A stretch of 64,000 bases of DNA, from contig JASCOD010000001.1 in NCBI GenBank assembly GCA_029959615.1, forward strand, positions 1,302,001 to 1,366,000. Direction: 5' to 3'. Below are positions 43,098 to 52,511 of this stretch, piece by piece. How positions within the stretch are numbered: position 1 is the stretch's first letter; each line of letters opens with the position of its first letter. A program made the position numbers and the translations under genes. The DNA is from Flavobacteriaceae bacterium PS02338 (lineage in GTDB: Bacteria > Bacteroidota > Bacteroidia > Sphingobacteriales > Sphingobacteriaceae). The notes under the pieces are model-generated. The model saw only the letters and a program-made list of their open reading frames with translations, had not been told where the DNA came from and did not search any database.

Positions 43098-44675
43098 TTA
43101 TTGCTTTATTACTTTATAGCTTTTTCCATCAATAGAAAAGTAATACATTCCTGCCTTTAGGGAAGAAACATCCCAGCCAGCGTTAAGCTGCGCTAGGCTC
43201 CCCAAAGCTATTTTCTGCCCTAGGCTATTGAATAGCGTAAAGGCTCCTTTAGCCGCACCGGTCATAAAAATCTTAGTTGTTGTTGGGTTAGGATACAGTT
43301 GAAGGTTAACAGCCGACAATGAAAAGTTTAAAGACCTAAGACCTAGGTCAGTGGCTTTCCCATCTAGATCTACCTGTGCCAGCTTGTAATAGTTATTACC
43401 ATGTAGGGGCTGTCTGTCGATATATTGGTAGTTTTTATTACTGAGGTTTGAGCTCGTAGCAGTCTTTACTTCGCCCAAGGTAATAAAGTCTCCATCATCG
43501 GCCCTGCGATATACAATAAAACTTTTGTTGTTGGTTTCGCTACTGGTTTGCCATTGCAACTTAGCATTGTTGCCTTCAATTTTGGCAGTATAGTCAACAA
43601 GGGTAACTGGCATTACAGGAGGGTTGCCCTGATACTCATAAGCACCCATATCTATCATACCCGAATTGTTATAATTATACACCCTTACATTGCCAGCAAG
43701 GTCTAATGTGGCAGCAGAAAGCCCTGTAAATGCCGCATTTTCCCCTGTGTTCAAGGCTGGCGAGGTCTGTTTTAAGGTATAGTTGCTATTTACATAGTCC
43801 GTAAAAATGTCGTTTGCAGTTAAATTAACCGCATCAATATTGTCTGTACCGCTTGGGTTTAATCCTTTTAGTAAAGAATTGCTAGCGGTATAGCCTCCAT
43901 TAATGCCGTCCCAAATAATGCTATTTTTTATTGTTATTTTGTCGATGCCATTGGCATTGTAAAGACCCAAAGTTCCGTTATTGGCAAGGGTTACATTAAC
44001 AAGTGCGGTTACACCGCTATAGTTATATATTGCAGCCCCATCATCAATGGCCGTATTTCCATTAAAAAGGCAATTATAAAAAGTTGGAGAAGAATTATCG
44101 TTATCTACTGCGCCGCCATAGTTCGCTGAATTTCCAGAAAAAATACAATTGGAAAAAGTTGGAGAAGATGCATAGTTAGACACTGCACCACCATATACTC
44201 CTGTATTTCCAGAAAAAATGCAATTAGCAAAAGTTGGCGAAGAACTATCATTATAAACACCTCCGCCGCTACTGTTTATGTTACCTCCAGTAATGGTAAA
44301 ACCATCTAATAATGCAGTGCTACTTAAATTACTATTATTTAGTACTCGAAAATTGTTACCTCTTAAAATGGTAGGGTTACTTCGCCAATTGCGGGCATTT
44401 AAGGTTGCCTCTCCACCACTAAAACCGCCATAAATTTTAACGCCGTCTTTCATCGAAAAACTGGTGCCAGTTGCAGCTTGGTAAGTTCCTTTGGCCACCC
44501 AAACTTCATCGCCACTTGCAGCATTATCAATAGCAGTTTTAAAATCAGTGTAGGCATTGGTCCAGCTTGCGCCATTTCCCGTGCCGTTGGCATTCATATT
44601 TACGTACCTAATAGCCGCATTTAGTTGTCCAATGGAAACCAGCAGAAGCAATGTAAACACCGCCGCTCTTTTCAT
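43098..44675 (-). CDS. T9SS-exported right-handed beta-helix protein
   Basis: Starting at ATG 44675 (MKRAAVFTLLLLVSIGQLNA signal), this 525-residue protein has a parallel beta-helix with three to four near-identical 25-residue turns ('SSPTF.NCIFSGN...YGGAV.N'), an Fn3-like linker ('LQWQTSSETNNKSFIVYRR') and a type A T9SS sorting domain ('LQLYPNPTTTKIF' to the end). The frame reaches 44747, but only the shorter start gives a signal peptide at the N-terminus. Such proteins are surface adhesins, polysaccharide-binding proteins or lyases; no lyase motif is recognised. It should be secreted by the SprA translocon. Confidence 0.83.
   Translation of the reverse strand: MKRAAVFTLLLLVSIGQLNAAIRYVNMNANGTGNGASWTNAYTDFKTAIDNAASGDEVWVAKGTYQAATGTSFSMKDGVKIYGGFSGGEATLNARNWRSNPTILRGNNFRVLNNSNLSSTALLDGFTITGGNINSSGGGVYNDSSSPTFANCIFSGNTGVYGGAVSNYASSPTFSNCIFSGNSANYGGAVDNDNSSPTFYNCLFNGNTAIDDGAAIYNYSGVTALVNVTLANNGTLGLYNANGIDKITIKNSIIWDGINGGYTASNSLLKGLNPSGTDNIDAVNLTANDIFTDYVNSNYTLKQTSPALNTGENAAFTGLSAATLDLAGNVRVYNYNNSGMIDMGAYEYQGNPPVMPVTLVDYTAKIEGNNAKLQWQTSSETNNKSFIVYRRADDGDFITLGEVKTATSSNLSNKNYQYIDRQPLHGNNYYKLAQVDLDGKATDLGLRSLNFSLSAVNLQLYPNPTTTKIFMTGAAKGAFTLFNSLGQKIALGSLAQLNAGWDVSSLKAGMYYFSIDGKSYKVIKQ
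44051..44255 (-). repeat. 75-bp coding tandem repeats in the beta-helix gene
   Basis: A motif containing 'aagttgg' recurs at 44081, 44156 and 44231, a 75-bp (25-codon) period, with a partial fourth unit near 44051-44078. Each unit encodes one or two beta-helix rungs. Copy number could change by slippage or recombination without a frameshift. Confidence 0.75.
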
Positions 44676-45087
44676 ATTTTTAGGTAATGGGTAGCTGCTT
44701 TGAGAGGGTAAACCTGTAGTCATGAAGTTAAAATAATTGATGGACACAAGGTTACGAAAAAAATGTCAACACTGAAATTTGCTTTTATAGAAATCAATGC
44801 CAATATCTATCGTCACGCATCACTTACCTTAACAATGCCAAGATAAATTTCAACGGGACTGAGAATTTAAAACCTTGTTTTTTGAAAACTAGGTAAAACT
44901 GGGATTAATTCGCCGTAGATGTGTCCACACGATAGGACCACATTCGGGAGGATGCTTTCTATATCCTCACCAAGCCAAACAAAAAATGTTGGCTGTGACA
45001 GCTAATGCATATCACATCAAAACATTTAAAACTAGCTCCATAAAACCATTTCCGTTTCAAACTGTTGCTTCTACAAACGAAATTATC
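44676..45087. other. intergenic region with repeat copy A
   Basis: This 412-bp gap separates the beta-helix gene (minus) from the small acidic ORF (plus). It contains copy A of a degenerate repeat (44840-44895), also seen near 45575 and 49556. No gene is convincing here; a frame running into it from 44986 is only an N-terminal extension without coding character. Confidence 0.4.
44840..44895 (+). repeat. degenerate intergenic repeat, copy A
   Basis: It shares AAGATAAATT and AAAACCTTG plus TTTTTGAAAA with copy B at 49556-49608, in the same order and at similar spacing. A shorter relative is at 45575-45615. Identity is partial, so this is an old or weakly conserved element. Confidence 0.45.
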
Positions 45088-45399
45088 ATGGAAAACGCAG
45101 CAACAAACCATCCCAAAAAGGAGCAACAAGGAGCCGACATGGAAGCCCTTAATGAGTTTGATCAAAACCATTTTTACGAAAGCGATCACATTAGTGATGA
45201 GATGCTGGCCGAGAAAGATCGTTCAACGGAAGAACTTGCCAGCCAAGAAATTTCGGGCACTGCGTCTTTAGCAGATCGCATCGCGGAAGAATAGCAATCG
45301 CAGAAAAAAGAAATACACACGCCTAAAGAAAACACAAATTTACCTACAGAAGAAGACGGAAAGACATTGATGGATGTGGGTAGGGCGCCAGACTCTTAA
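45088..45399 (+). pseudogene. small acidic ORF with an in-frame stop
   Basis: ATG 45088 opens 68 codons of a Glu/Asp/Lys-rich, Ala-rich protein without hydrophobic segments ('MENAATNHPKKEQQGADME', 'DEMLAEKDRSTEELASQE'). The frame stops at TAG 45292-45294. The same frame continues after the TAG for 34 codons with the same polar composition ('KEIHTPKENTNLPTEEDG') and stops at TAA 45397-45399. The simplest reading is a 103-residue protein cut by a point mutation, for example CAG or GAG to TAG. The shorter 68-residue product may still be made. No family recognised. Confidence 0.5.
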
Positions 45400-45807
45400 G
45401 GTTTAACTTATGGTCGGTATGATTATCGTACTATTTGACCAATGTTTTGGGTTGGTGATCGCATCAGCCACATGTAATTGAGTATTGCTACACCTGCAAG
45501 ATATAAAACGTATTGCGTTCACAAAAATCAGTAGAAAAGCCCTTTCCCCTCCATAACCCCTTAAAAATGCGAGCATAAATTGCAACGGTAAACAGGAGTA
45601 AAATTTGATTTAAAGCCAAAGTAGCTTTTATCTTAACTTGTTTTTATTATTTGTAGGGTATTGCCGACGTATCAACATAATGAAAATAAGAAATCGATAT
45701 TCTGTACCTAAGTTGACAAGAGCAAAAATTAAATCCTAATGTCTCTAAGAAAAAAAATCCATGTGCACTAAATACACACGGATTTTTCAAGTAATAATTT
45801 ATGCTAT
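45400..45807. other. intergenic region with repeat copy C and a terminator
   Basis: This 408-bp gap contains a short repeat relative (45575-45615) and the terminator of the downstream minus-strand gene. No coding frame is convincing. Confidence 0.4.
45753..45787 (-). terminator. terminator of the T9SS lipase-like gene
   Basis: A 13-bp stem with one G-U pair on the minus strand (45753-45765 with 45775-45787), a 9-base loop, and a T run at its 3' side. It lies 20 bases after the gene's stop. Confidence 0.85.
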
Positions 45808-48800
45808 CTACTCGTTCTTGATAATAATTTGTTTCTTAATAACTTCTTTTTCTCCATCACTACGAATATGTAAGAAATAGCGGTCGGATTTTAAGTTTCT
45901 GGTGTCTAGGTTAATATTATAATCCTTACTTTTTCCTTTTAACATTAGCCTACCTCTAATATCAAATATAGAAACCTCATATTCCTTAATGGCCGCTTTT
46001 TCTGATTTACTAAGGGTCTTTTGTTTGTTCTTATCCAAATCAACAGTAATATACTGACTAGCTGGATTAGGATAGATAGCTAAAGCACTTCTCCAACCAT
46101 AACACAATTGCTCGAAACCAGTTTCGCCAATTAGTAGCGTTGTTCCACAAGAAAGTACTGCTTCTAATTTCACGCTATTATTTCCACAAACTCTATTATA
46201 TTTTTCCCAGCTAGAATCGCCCATAAACATTTCGCTAGTACCGCTTTCCACTAACACATCGTTGATATACCAATTGAAAGTCTCTACGCCAAAGTCAATA
46301 TTTTGAGCGGTTACAGTCAAGGGATCGCCAGGTGATAATGGTTGGTAACCCGTCACCGTTAGCTCTCTATTGTAAGGCGAATAATCTTTATATGTCGAAA
46401 CCGTATTGCCATAACTTTTAAATGATACGGTAAGGGTGCCAGCAAGTCCTACAACGCTCACCGTGTTGCTTGTTGTCTCAAAATGTTGTCCTTGTCCTTC
46501 AATACTAACATCGCCAGTAGCCGTCCATGTAAAATTTATACCAGACGGAACATTAATAGTTGCAGAGCCACTTCCACAAGGATCGCTTCCACTGGATAAA
46601 ATGGTAGTAATTACTGGTGGTACTAGTGTCCTTTTAACTTTGGTCTGATAGCAGTTTGTAGACACGGTTGCAACTAATTCTGCAAATTGTGTGTTATTAG
46701 AAGGAATAACAACACCTACCGGTACGGCAGTATTAGAACCACTAATAGTATAAGGAGAGCTTACTTCCCATTTTACCGAAGCCCCTGAAGGCAAATTGGA
46801 GATTGAATAAGTAGTGCTAGTTCCAGATTGTACAGGGCCAGTAATTGCTAGCGTAGTATTTTTAATTAAGGGCAATTGTGGTATGCCATCAATCTCATTT
46901 TTTACGTAAGTTATGGCGTCATCCCATAAATCTACATGGTCTCTATTAATTTCAAAATCTCCAAAATAACTGTCAAATGGCGTTTCCCCTGTACAAACTA
47001 AACTCCTGTTGCTTAAGTTTTCCGAAAGGTTTTGGTTTGAACCACTAAATGCTAGGGCACTTTTAGTATTTATAAAGCTATGGTTAGGTACTACAGAGTA
47101 AAATTTGGCCTCAAAACGTAAACCTCCGCCATTATTAAATAAATCTAATACGCGTTGAATTTGGCCATCTCCACTACCAGAAATTTGTGCCTGTGTATCA
47201 AATAATCCTCCAGGTGCAACATCTACGCCTGATGTATTTGAAGGAGTGCTTACAATATACTCTTCTGCTTTATTTAAGTACCAACCGTCAAAGACAGCAT
47301 TTTGTCCGCCATAGCTAGGCGTAAAATACATTCTTGCAGATGCAACCGTATAAGTTTTATATCTAATCTTAAATAATAACAGGTTGATGCTGTGTAGTCT
47401 ACGAACATCAAAAGTAAAACCTTTTTGCCCCGGACTGTTAATTTCTACACCACCTAAATTTCCGTCAATTAAAGAAATCTTTCTAAAAGGCTCGTTGGGA
47501 TCTCCAACTGGAAAACCTAAGGCGTTGATGTTACTTAGAAATTGACTTCTGAAAGTAGGTGCACCACCACCAGATGAAGACAAATAATGTTTAATCAGCA
47601 TTTGTTTGGCAGCTACTGAACCAATTTTACCATCTCTGTTAGCTATGATTTCTTCACTGCCGGTGCGTTTGCCATAAAAGTCTAGCCATCTTTGATCTCC
47701 GATAGGGATATTAGCACCTTGGTGAGGTGAATCGAAAGAAACCCAAAGCCTAGTGTGATGTAGCATGCTGTTCTGCTCCATGTAAGATAGGGCATATCTA
47801 CTGATAAGACCACCCATACTCGGACCTATTATTACCAATTTTTCATTTCCTTGCTTTTGGGAATTAACCGTGTTAATTAGTGTCATCAGCACCCGTGCAT
47901 TCCTTTCTATATAGTCTGCGCCACCATCACGCATCACTGGTATCTGAAATAAGCCTAGAAAAGATGTAGAGCCTATCTGATAACGAGGGAAATTCAAAAC
48001 GATCACATCGTAACCATCCGCACGTAGATTTTCGGCAAAGTTTTCCTTATTTAAATAGCCATAATAAAGTTGGTCTATACTTCTATTGTCGCCAGGGTCA
48101 AATCCATCAACTACAACAATAGGTTTGCGAAGTACACCATCACAATTACCATTAGTTGCATAAAATATTTTATATTCCCCTCTACCTTTACTAGTGCTGC
48201 TCTCATCATAACCTTGGAAAGAAAGTGAGCTTTCGATGTTAATTTTCGGACTGATTAGATTGCAACTACTTCTTGAACATTCTTCTAATTGGGGCTGCGT
48301 AATAAGAATAGCTGCGTAGGTAGTGATGATGGTAGAGTTACTAAGTGTTACTACAAATCTTAAAGCTTTATAACCTGCGGCAGAATAATTTATGGTGTAT
48401 GCATTACCAACAGTAACGCTTACTAGGCCATTGCCATCATTAAAATCTACCTGTATCGAACTTATTGATAAGCTGCTCTTGTTAAAGAACAACCTACTAT
48501 CAAGAAAATAAGAAACTGTCAGGCCTTGAATGCTATCAATTAATGGACTAGCAATAATACCATCCAATTGTAAGAAAGGACTAGTAGATCTAGGAATTAC
48601 ATCATAATATAAGCTATCAATCCCCATTTGAATCAGATTATTGTCAATCGCATTGGTGTCAATTAAATTAAATTGATAATTAAGTAACCCAATTGGAACC
48701 TTAACACCTGCTGAGTCGGTGATTAGTTGTGAAGAAATAGCTGAAATGTATTCAGGTGGCAACCAACTTGTATTACTATAAGCGGCATTAAATAACTCCG

Positions 48801-49020
48801 AGTATACCTGTCTAAAATGCTTATTAGAAGCGGTATCGGCCTGTGTCTTGTTAAATTGATGCAAGCCTGCCAACGGGTAAATCCTGTCGTACAATATGCC
48901 TGTAGTTACTCCACTTTTATCTAAGTGAAAGAAAAGGCTATCTGCAATCTGTTTAAAAGTTTGTGCAAAAACAAATACAGGAGAAAATAAGAGAAAAATG
49001 ATGAATAGATTTTTTTTCAT
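45808..49020 (-). CDS. large T9SS-exported alpha/beta-hydrolase (lipase-like) protein
   Basis: The 1,070-residue protein has a signal peptide (to 'VFVFAQT'). A mostly beta N-terminal part of about 270 residues is followed by an alpha/beta-hydrolase domain (about 290-480): 'PIVVVDGFDPGDN', 'GYDVIVLNFPRYQ', the nucleophile elbow 'VIIGPSMGGLISRYAL' (Ser near 397) and 'WVSFDSPHQGANIP'. This resembles PGAP1-like lipases or esterases. Ig/PKD-like domains (about 690-960) and a type A T9SS sorting domain ('LAIYPNPASQYITVDL' to the end) follow. It is probably a secreted esterase or lipase; the substrate is unknown. Monocistronic with its own terminator. Confidence 0.83.
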   Translation of the reverse strand: MKKNLFIIFLLFSPVFVFAQTFKQIADSLFFHLDKSGVTTGILYDRIYPLAGLHQFNKTQADTASNKHFRQVYSELFNAAYSNTSWLPPEYISAISSQLITDSAGVKVPIGLLNYQFNLIDTNAIDNNLIQMGIDSLYYDVIPRSTSPFLQLDGIIASPLIDSIQGLTVSYFLDSRLFFNKSSLSISSIQVDFNDGNGLVSVTVGNAYTINYSAAGYKALRFVVTLSNSTIITTYAAILITQPQLEECSRSSCNLISPKINIESSLSFQGYDESSTSKGRGEYKIFYATNGNCDGVLRKPIVVVDGFDPGDNRSIDQLYYGYLNKENFAENLRADGYDVIVLNFPRYQIGSTSFLGLFQIPVMRDGGADYIERNARVLMTLINTVNSQKQGNEKLVIIGPSMGGLISRYALSYMEQNSMLHHTRLWVSFDSPHQGANIPIGDQRWLDFYGKRTGSEEIIANRDGKIGSVAAKQMLIKHYLSSSGGGAPTFRSQFLSNINALGFPVGDPNEPFRKISLIDGNLGGVEINSPGQKGFTFDVRRLHSINLLLFKIRYKTYTVASARMYFTPSYGGQNAVFDGWYLNKAEEYIVSTPSNTSGVDVAPGGLFDTQAQISGSGDGQIQRVLDLFNNGGGLRFEAKFYSVVPNHSFINTKSALAFSGSNQNLSENLSNRSLVCTGETPFDSYFGDFEINRDHVDLWDDAITYVKNEIDGIPQLPLIKNTTLAITGPVQSGTSTTYSISNLPSGASVKWEVSSPYTISGSNTAVPVGVVIPSNNTQFAELVATVSTNCYQTKVKRTLVPPVITTILSSGSDPCGSGSATINVPSGINFTWTATGDVSIEGQGQHFETTSNTVSVVGLAGTLTVSFKSYGNTVSTYKDYSPYNRELTVTGYQPLSPGDPLTVTAQNIDFGVETFNWYINDVLVESGTSEMFMGDSSWEKYNRVCGNNSVKLEAVLSCGTTLLIGETGFEQLCYGWRSALAIYPNPASQYITVDLDKNKQKTLSKSEKAAIKEYEVSIFDIRGRLMLKGKSKDYNINLDTRNLKSDRYFLHIRSDGEKEVIKKQIIIKNE

Positions 49021-49688
49021 AACACAAAATTTAGAGATTAGAAAAAAGATTTAATTGGAGCTTACTGCTAATTTTCTCGAATTAGTTGGGAGGGGTGTAA
49101 CATTTAACAGGTTAAATCAAATGAAAATGTCTGATAAAAAGGCTTTAGCTCGAAACCTGTTGGTGAGATATAGTTTAAAGGAAGTTACAGCAAGCAAGAA
49201 ATTGAATTCAACATTTTGATGCGGTGGTGAGCGAGAATTTAACATGAGCGTATATTTTATTATATAAATCTATCGATATGTTTTTGAATTTCTGTTGGTT
49301 AGAAATAAATCAGGTACTTTTAGCGCCTTAACTTGAGAAAGATGAGTATTAAAAGCAAATTAGGTATTAATACGTTTTTGTACTTATAAAAGAAAAACAA
49401 AAGAGGATAGCTAGGAGCGTTTTTTTAAAATACATTTTTGTATTACTTAGAATTTATGCAAACATGGACTTCTTGTTTTATTAGGTGATTTCGAAAGTTA
49501 CATAATATTTTGTAAAGCCATTGATTTGCATGTTGACGTTGAAAACTGGCGGCGCTAAGATAAATTGAAACAGTAAAGAGCATTAAAACCTTGGTTTTTG
49601 AAAATTGTGTAAACCACCTTATTCTTTCGTAGAAGATTTTGTTTATTACATTTTAATTTTAAGCTTTAACGTAATTTAACGTATCCAC
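49021..49688. other. 668-bp intergenic region before the defence island
   Basis: AT-rich. It includes repeat copy B (49556-49608). A 32-codon frame at 49121-49219 was seen, but its coding status is not supported. No terminator, att-like direct repeat or tRNA end was recognised, although this is where the accessory defence block starts. Confidence 0.4.
49556..49608 (+). repeat. degenerate intergenic repeat, copy B
   Basis: Partner of copy A at 44840-44895, sharing the AAGATAAATT and AAAACCTTG/TTTTTGAAAA blocks. It lies about 80 bases upstream of the AbiH gene. Confidence 0.45.
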
Positions 49689-50837
49689 ATGAACAGATTA
49701 ATACTAATTGGCAACGGCTTTGATTTAGCACATGGTATCCAAACAGGTTACAATGATTTTATCAAATGGTATTTCAAGCAATGCCTCGTAAAGGCAGAAA
49801 CTGGTGTTCCCTCAGATGATCCTTTAGTAAAGATTGTGCAATCTGGTTACCCTATGCCAGGGCAGTTAAAAAATATCGATGGCTATCTTGCGTATTTCTA
49901 TGAGATTGGGTTGGACAAGAGTGAAACAGCGTCATTCAAGCTGAAAGGTTATAATAACGATTATCAAAACCCATTCACAGTGGTGATAAAAACAAAATTG
50001 GCCGACTTGCTGTTACAAAAATGTTCCTATACTACTTGGGTAGAGATAGAAAACGACTTTTATGACTGTTTGACCGAGATACTGAAAAGTAACAAGGACA
50101 AGCAGAAGGAATTGGACGAATTGAACGGTGCACTGGAATTCATCATAGCAAAGCTGTCCGATTACCTTAGCAGCCTAAAGCCCGAATACCTAGTCGACGG
50201 ATATCCCGAGATTTTGCAGATGCCTTTCCGGAAAACCGATTTTGTTCCCGAAATGGACGTCGCAGAGCGGCCGGAACACACTATGATCCTGAACTTTAAT
50301 TATACCGACACGGTGGAGAATTATTTTCGTAGGCATACTTTAGTACGTCTACCAGTGGTGCCCCCTATGGAGGTCAACTATATCCATGGCAAGCTAGACG
50401 ACCCGAGCAATCCCTTGATCTTCGGATTTGGTGATGAGCTAGACGATAACTATCGGATCATGGAACTGGAGAGGACCAAGGGCTTTTTAAAGTACATCAA
50501 GTCGTTCTGGTATTTCAGGACTTCCAATTACCATGATCTGTTAAGGTTTACCCAAAGTGCGCCCTATCAGGTTTTTGTACTGGGTCATTCCTGTGGGCTG
50601 TCGGACAGGACGATGCTCAATATGCTCTTTGAGCACGAGAATTGTAAATCTATTCGCATCTTCTATTATCAAAAGGGAGATTTCAACAACTATGACGACC
50701 TTACCTACGAGATTTCCAGACATTTCAACAATAAAGTAAGGATGAGGCAGGTCATCGTCTCCAAAGACAAATCTACGCCTATGCCACAGGTAAAGACCAT
50801 TGAAGACGTTGCTCGGGAAGCTCGCTCCCAGAGTTAA
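49689..50837 (+). CDS. AbiH-family phage-abortive-infection protein
   Basis: This 382-residue cytoplasmic protein matches the AbiH family (PF14253 type). The N-terminus 'MNRLILIGNGFDLAHGIQT' followed by 'YNDFIKWYF' is diagnostic. The middle has 'MILNFNYTDTVENYF' and 'VNYIHGKL', and the later part 'FVLGHSCGLSDRTMLNMLFE'. AbiH was first described on a lactococcal plasmid as blocking phage growth; its mechanism is unknown. Bases within the gene after about 50150 are visibly more GC-rich than the flanks. It opens a run of defence-type genes to 57 kb. Confidence 0.88.
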   Translation: MNRLILIGNGFDLAHGIQTGYNDFIKWYFKQCLVKAETGVPSDDPLVKIVQSGYPMPGQLKNIDGYLAYFYEIGLDKSETASFKLKGYNNDYQNPFTVVIKTKLADLLLQKCSYTTWVEIENDFYDCLTEILKSNKDKQKELDELNGALEFIIAKLSDYLSSLKPEYLVDGYPEILQMPFRKTDFVPEMDVAERPEHTMILNFNYTDTVENYFRRHTLVRLPVVPPMEVNYIHGKLDDPSNPLIFGFGDELDDNYRIMELERTKGFLKYIKSFWYFRTSNYHDLLRFTQSAPYQVFVLGHSCGLSDRTMLNMLFEHENCKSIRIFYYQKGDFNNYDDLTYEISRHFNNKVRMRQVIVSKDKSTPMPQVKTIEDVAREARSQS

Positions 50838-50897
50838 TATTGAACACACTTTACTTTTAGTAGAAAAATATGATTACAAATACCAACAGAAATTTCC

Positions 50898-51209
50898 TTG
50901 TTTGCGGAAGAGATCATCATCGATAATAATTACTTGTTAGCTATTGATGGAACACTAATTACTACAAATTGCCCATACTGTAAAACGGGTAAATTGGTAA
51001 TGAGACAAAAGCCATCAGATAGCTCTCGATTTTTGGGCTGTACGCATTATCCCAATTGTAACCAAACATTTAGCATACAAATTGTGGATGATAAAATGCT
51101 ATGCCCAAGTTGCAAAAGTGGTTTTATGACAAAGAAAAAAGGGCCATATAGTAACTTCTTAGGTTGTACAAATTATCCTAAATGTAGAAATACGATAAAG
51201 TTGAAATAA
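50898..51209 (+). CDS. two-C4 zinc-finger protein, probably a truncated remnant
   Basis: The frame has two topoisomerase-type C4 zinc fingers: 'CPYCKTGKLV...FLGCTHYPNC' and 'CPSCKSGFM...FLGCTNYPKC'. Such fingers usually lie at the C-terminus of topoisomerase I or of helicase-like proteins. Here there is no other domain, and the frame lacks an ATG near its 5' end: the first possible start is TTG 50898, and the frame is closed by a TGA at 50871-50873. It may be the tail of a lost helicase gene or a small TTG-started DNA-binding protein. It follows AbiH by 60 bases. Confidence 0.55.
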   Translation: MFAEEIIIDNNYLLAIDGTLITTNCPYCKTGKLVMRQKPSDSSRFLGCTHYPNCNQTFSIQIVDDKMLCPSCKSGFMTKKKGPYSNFLGCTNYPKCRNTIKLK

Positions 51210-51443
51210 TGCTCAGGCCATTGGCGACTTTACGGTTTACCGTAAAGTTTAATTTCTAAAATAATATACCTTCACCACTTATAGTGATTTGCTTTTTAAA
51301 TTCCACTTCTCTATATTAGCCTTAACCAAAAAACTATAAACCAATAAATTAACACTTAACAATCTGCTCTCTATTCTCAAGCGTGCTACTTCACGTTCTT
51401 GCTAATGGTGGTCAACTACCAACCTACAAACCAGCTAAATTAT

Positions 51444-52511
51444 ATGGATTTCAAAGATGAAGTAAAGCAGTTCGGTCAAAGAACTGAAAAAATGATTCCT
51501 CAGATACAAACCGAGGAAGCGACCAAAAACGCATTGATAATGCCTTTTATTAAATTATTGGGCTTTGATGTATTCGACCCTTTCGAAGTTAATCCAGAGT
51601 TTATAGCAGATATCGGTATCAAAAAAGGAGAGAAGGTCGATTATGCCATTATGAAAGATGGCGAACCGATAATTATTATTGAATGTAAACACCATCTTGA
51701 AAAACTCGATCCACACAACTCTCAACTATTTCGATATTTCCATGTTTGTAAAGCTAAGTTCAGCTTGCTTACAAATGGATTAAACTATCGTTTCTACACC
51801 GATCTAAATGATCCCAATAAAATGGACGATAAGCCATTTTTCGAATTCAATATTGCAGAAATTAAAGATGCCCAAATAGAGGAGTTGAAGAAATTCCATA
51901 AATCTTATTTCGATGTAGAAAATATCTCTAATACCGCATCCGATCTAAAGTATACTAACGAAATAAAGGGGCTTATCACTTCAGAACTAAGAAATCCTTC
52001 GCCTGTTTTTGTAAAGCATTTCGCCAGTCAGGTGTATCCAGGTAAGCTAACAGAGCGAATATTAACACAATTTACAGAGTTGGTAAAACGCTCTTCTAAC
52101 CAAGTGCTTAATGATGCCATTACCGATCGCTTAAAAACAGCACTGGGTAAGGAAGAAGCCAATAGTAACGAAACGGAAGTTAAGGTAACGAATGAGCCGG
52201 TAATGGCAGCGGAAGATAAAGTTGTGACAACAGAGGAGGAAATAGAAGGCTTCTTTATCGTAAAATCAATTTTACGTGAAGTAATAGATTCTAAAAGAAT
52301 ACACTACCGCGATGCACAGTCTTATTTTGCGATTTTATTAGATGATAATAATCGTAAAACCATTTGTCGCTTGTATCTAGGGACTAAAAAATATCTGGTT
52401 ATACTAGACGAGAGTAAAAAAGAAGTGAAATATGAAATCAATAGCTTAGATGAGATCTATAAAAATGCTGCGGTTTTAAAAGAGGCGGTTGATAGATTGG
52501 AAAAGAAATAA
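51444..52511 (+). CDS. HsdR N-terminal-domain (PDDEXK) restriction-type protein
   Basis: Starting at ATG 51444 (MDFKDEVKQFGQ), this 355-residue protein has a type I restriction HsdR-N-like nuclease domain: 'TEEATKNALIMPFIKLLGFDVFDP' region (given in part), 'GEKVDYAIMKDGEPIIIIECKHH' (Asp and Glu-x-Lys of the PDDEXK core), then 'LFRYFHVCKAKFSLLTNG'. Motor, methylase and specificity genes of a type I system are absent, so it is a stand-alone nuclease-fold protein. The C-terminal half, after a low-complexity Glu-rich linker near residue 235, is a separate small domain ('IHYRDAQSYFAILLDDNN'). Its role is probably nucleic-acid defence; the exact function is unknown. Confidence 0.85.
   Translation: MDFKDEVKQFGQRTEKMIPQIQTEEATKNALIMPFIKLLGFDVFDPFEVNPEFIADIGIKKGEKVDYAIMKDGEPIIIIECKHHLEKLDPHNSQLFRYFHVCKAKFSLLTNGLNYRFYTDLNDPNKMDDKPFFEFNIAEIKDAQIEELKKFHKSYFDVENISNTASDLKYTNEIKGLITSELRNPSPVFVKHFASQVYPGKLTERILTQFTELVKRSSNQVLNDAITDRLKTALGKEEANSNETEVKVTNEPVMAAEDKVVTTEEEIEGFFIVKSILREVIDSKRIHYRDAQSYFAILLDDNNRKTICRLYLGTKKYLVILDESKKEVKYEINSLDEIYKNAAVLKEAVDRLEKK

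Noticed and set aside
44051..44255. CRISPR-like periodicity
   Set aside because: The 75-bp units are in frame with a beta-helix protein and there are no unique spacers between constant repeats.
44986..45087. N-terminal extension of the small acidic ORF
   Set aside because: The extension has no coding character and contains no preferred start; ATG 45088 fits the acidic composition that follows.
49121..49219. 32-codon frame starting MKMSDKKALARNLL
   Set aside because: It has a somewhat protein-like helix pattern, but it is too short, without start context, and no homology could be tested.
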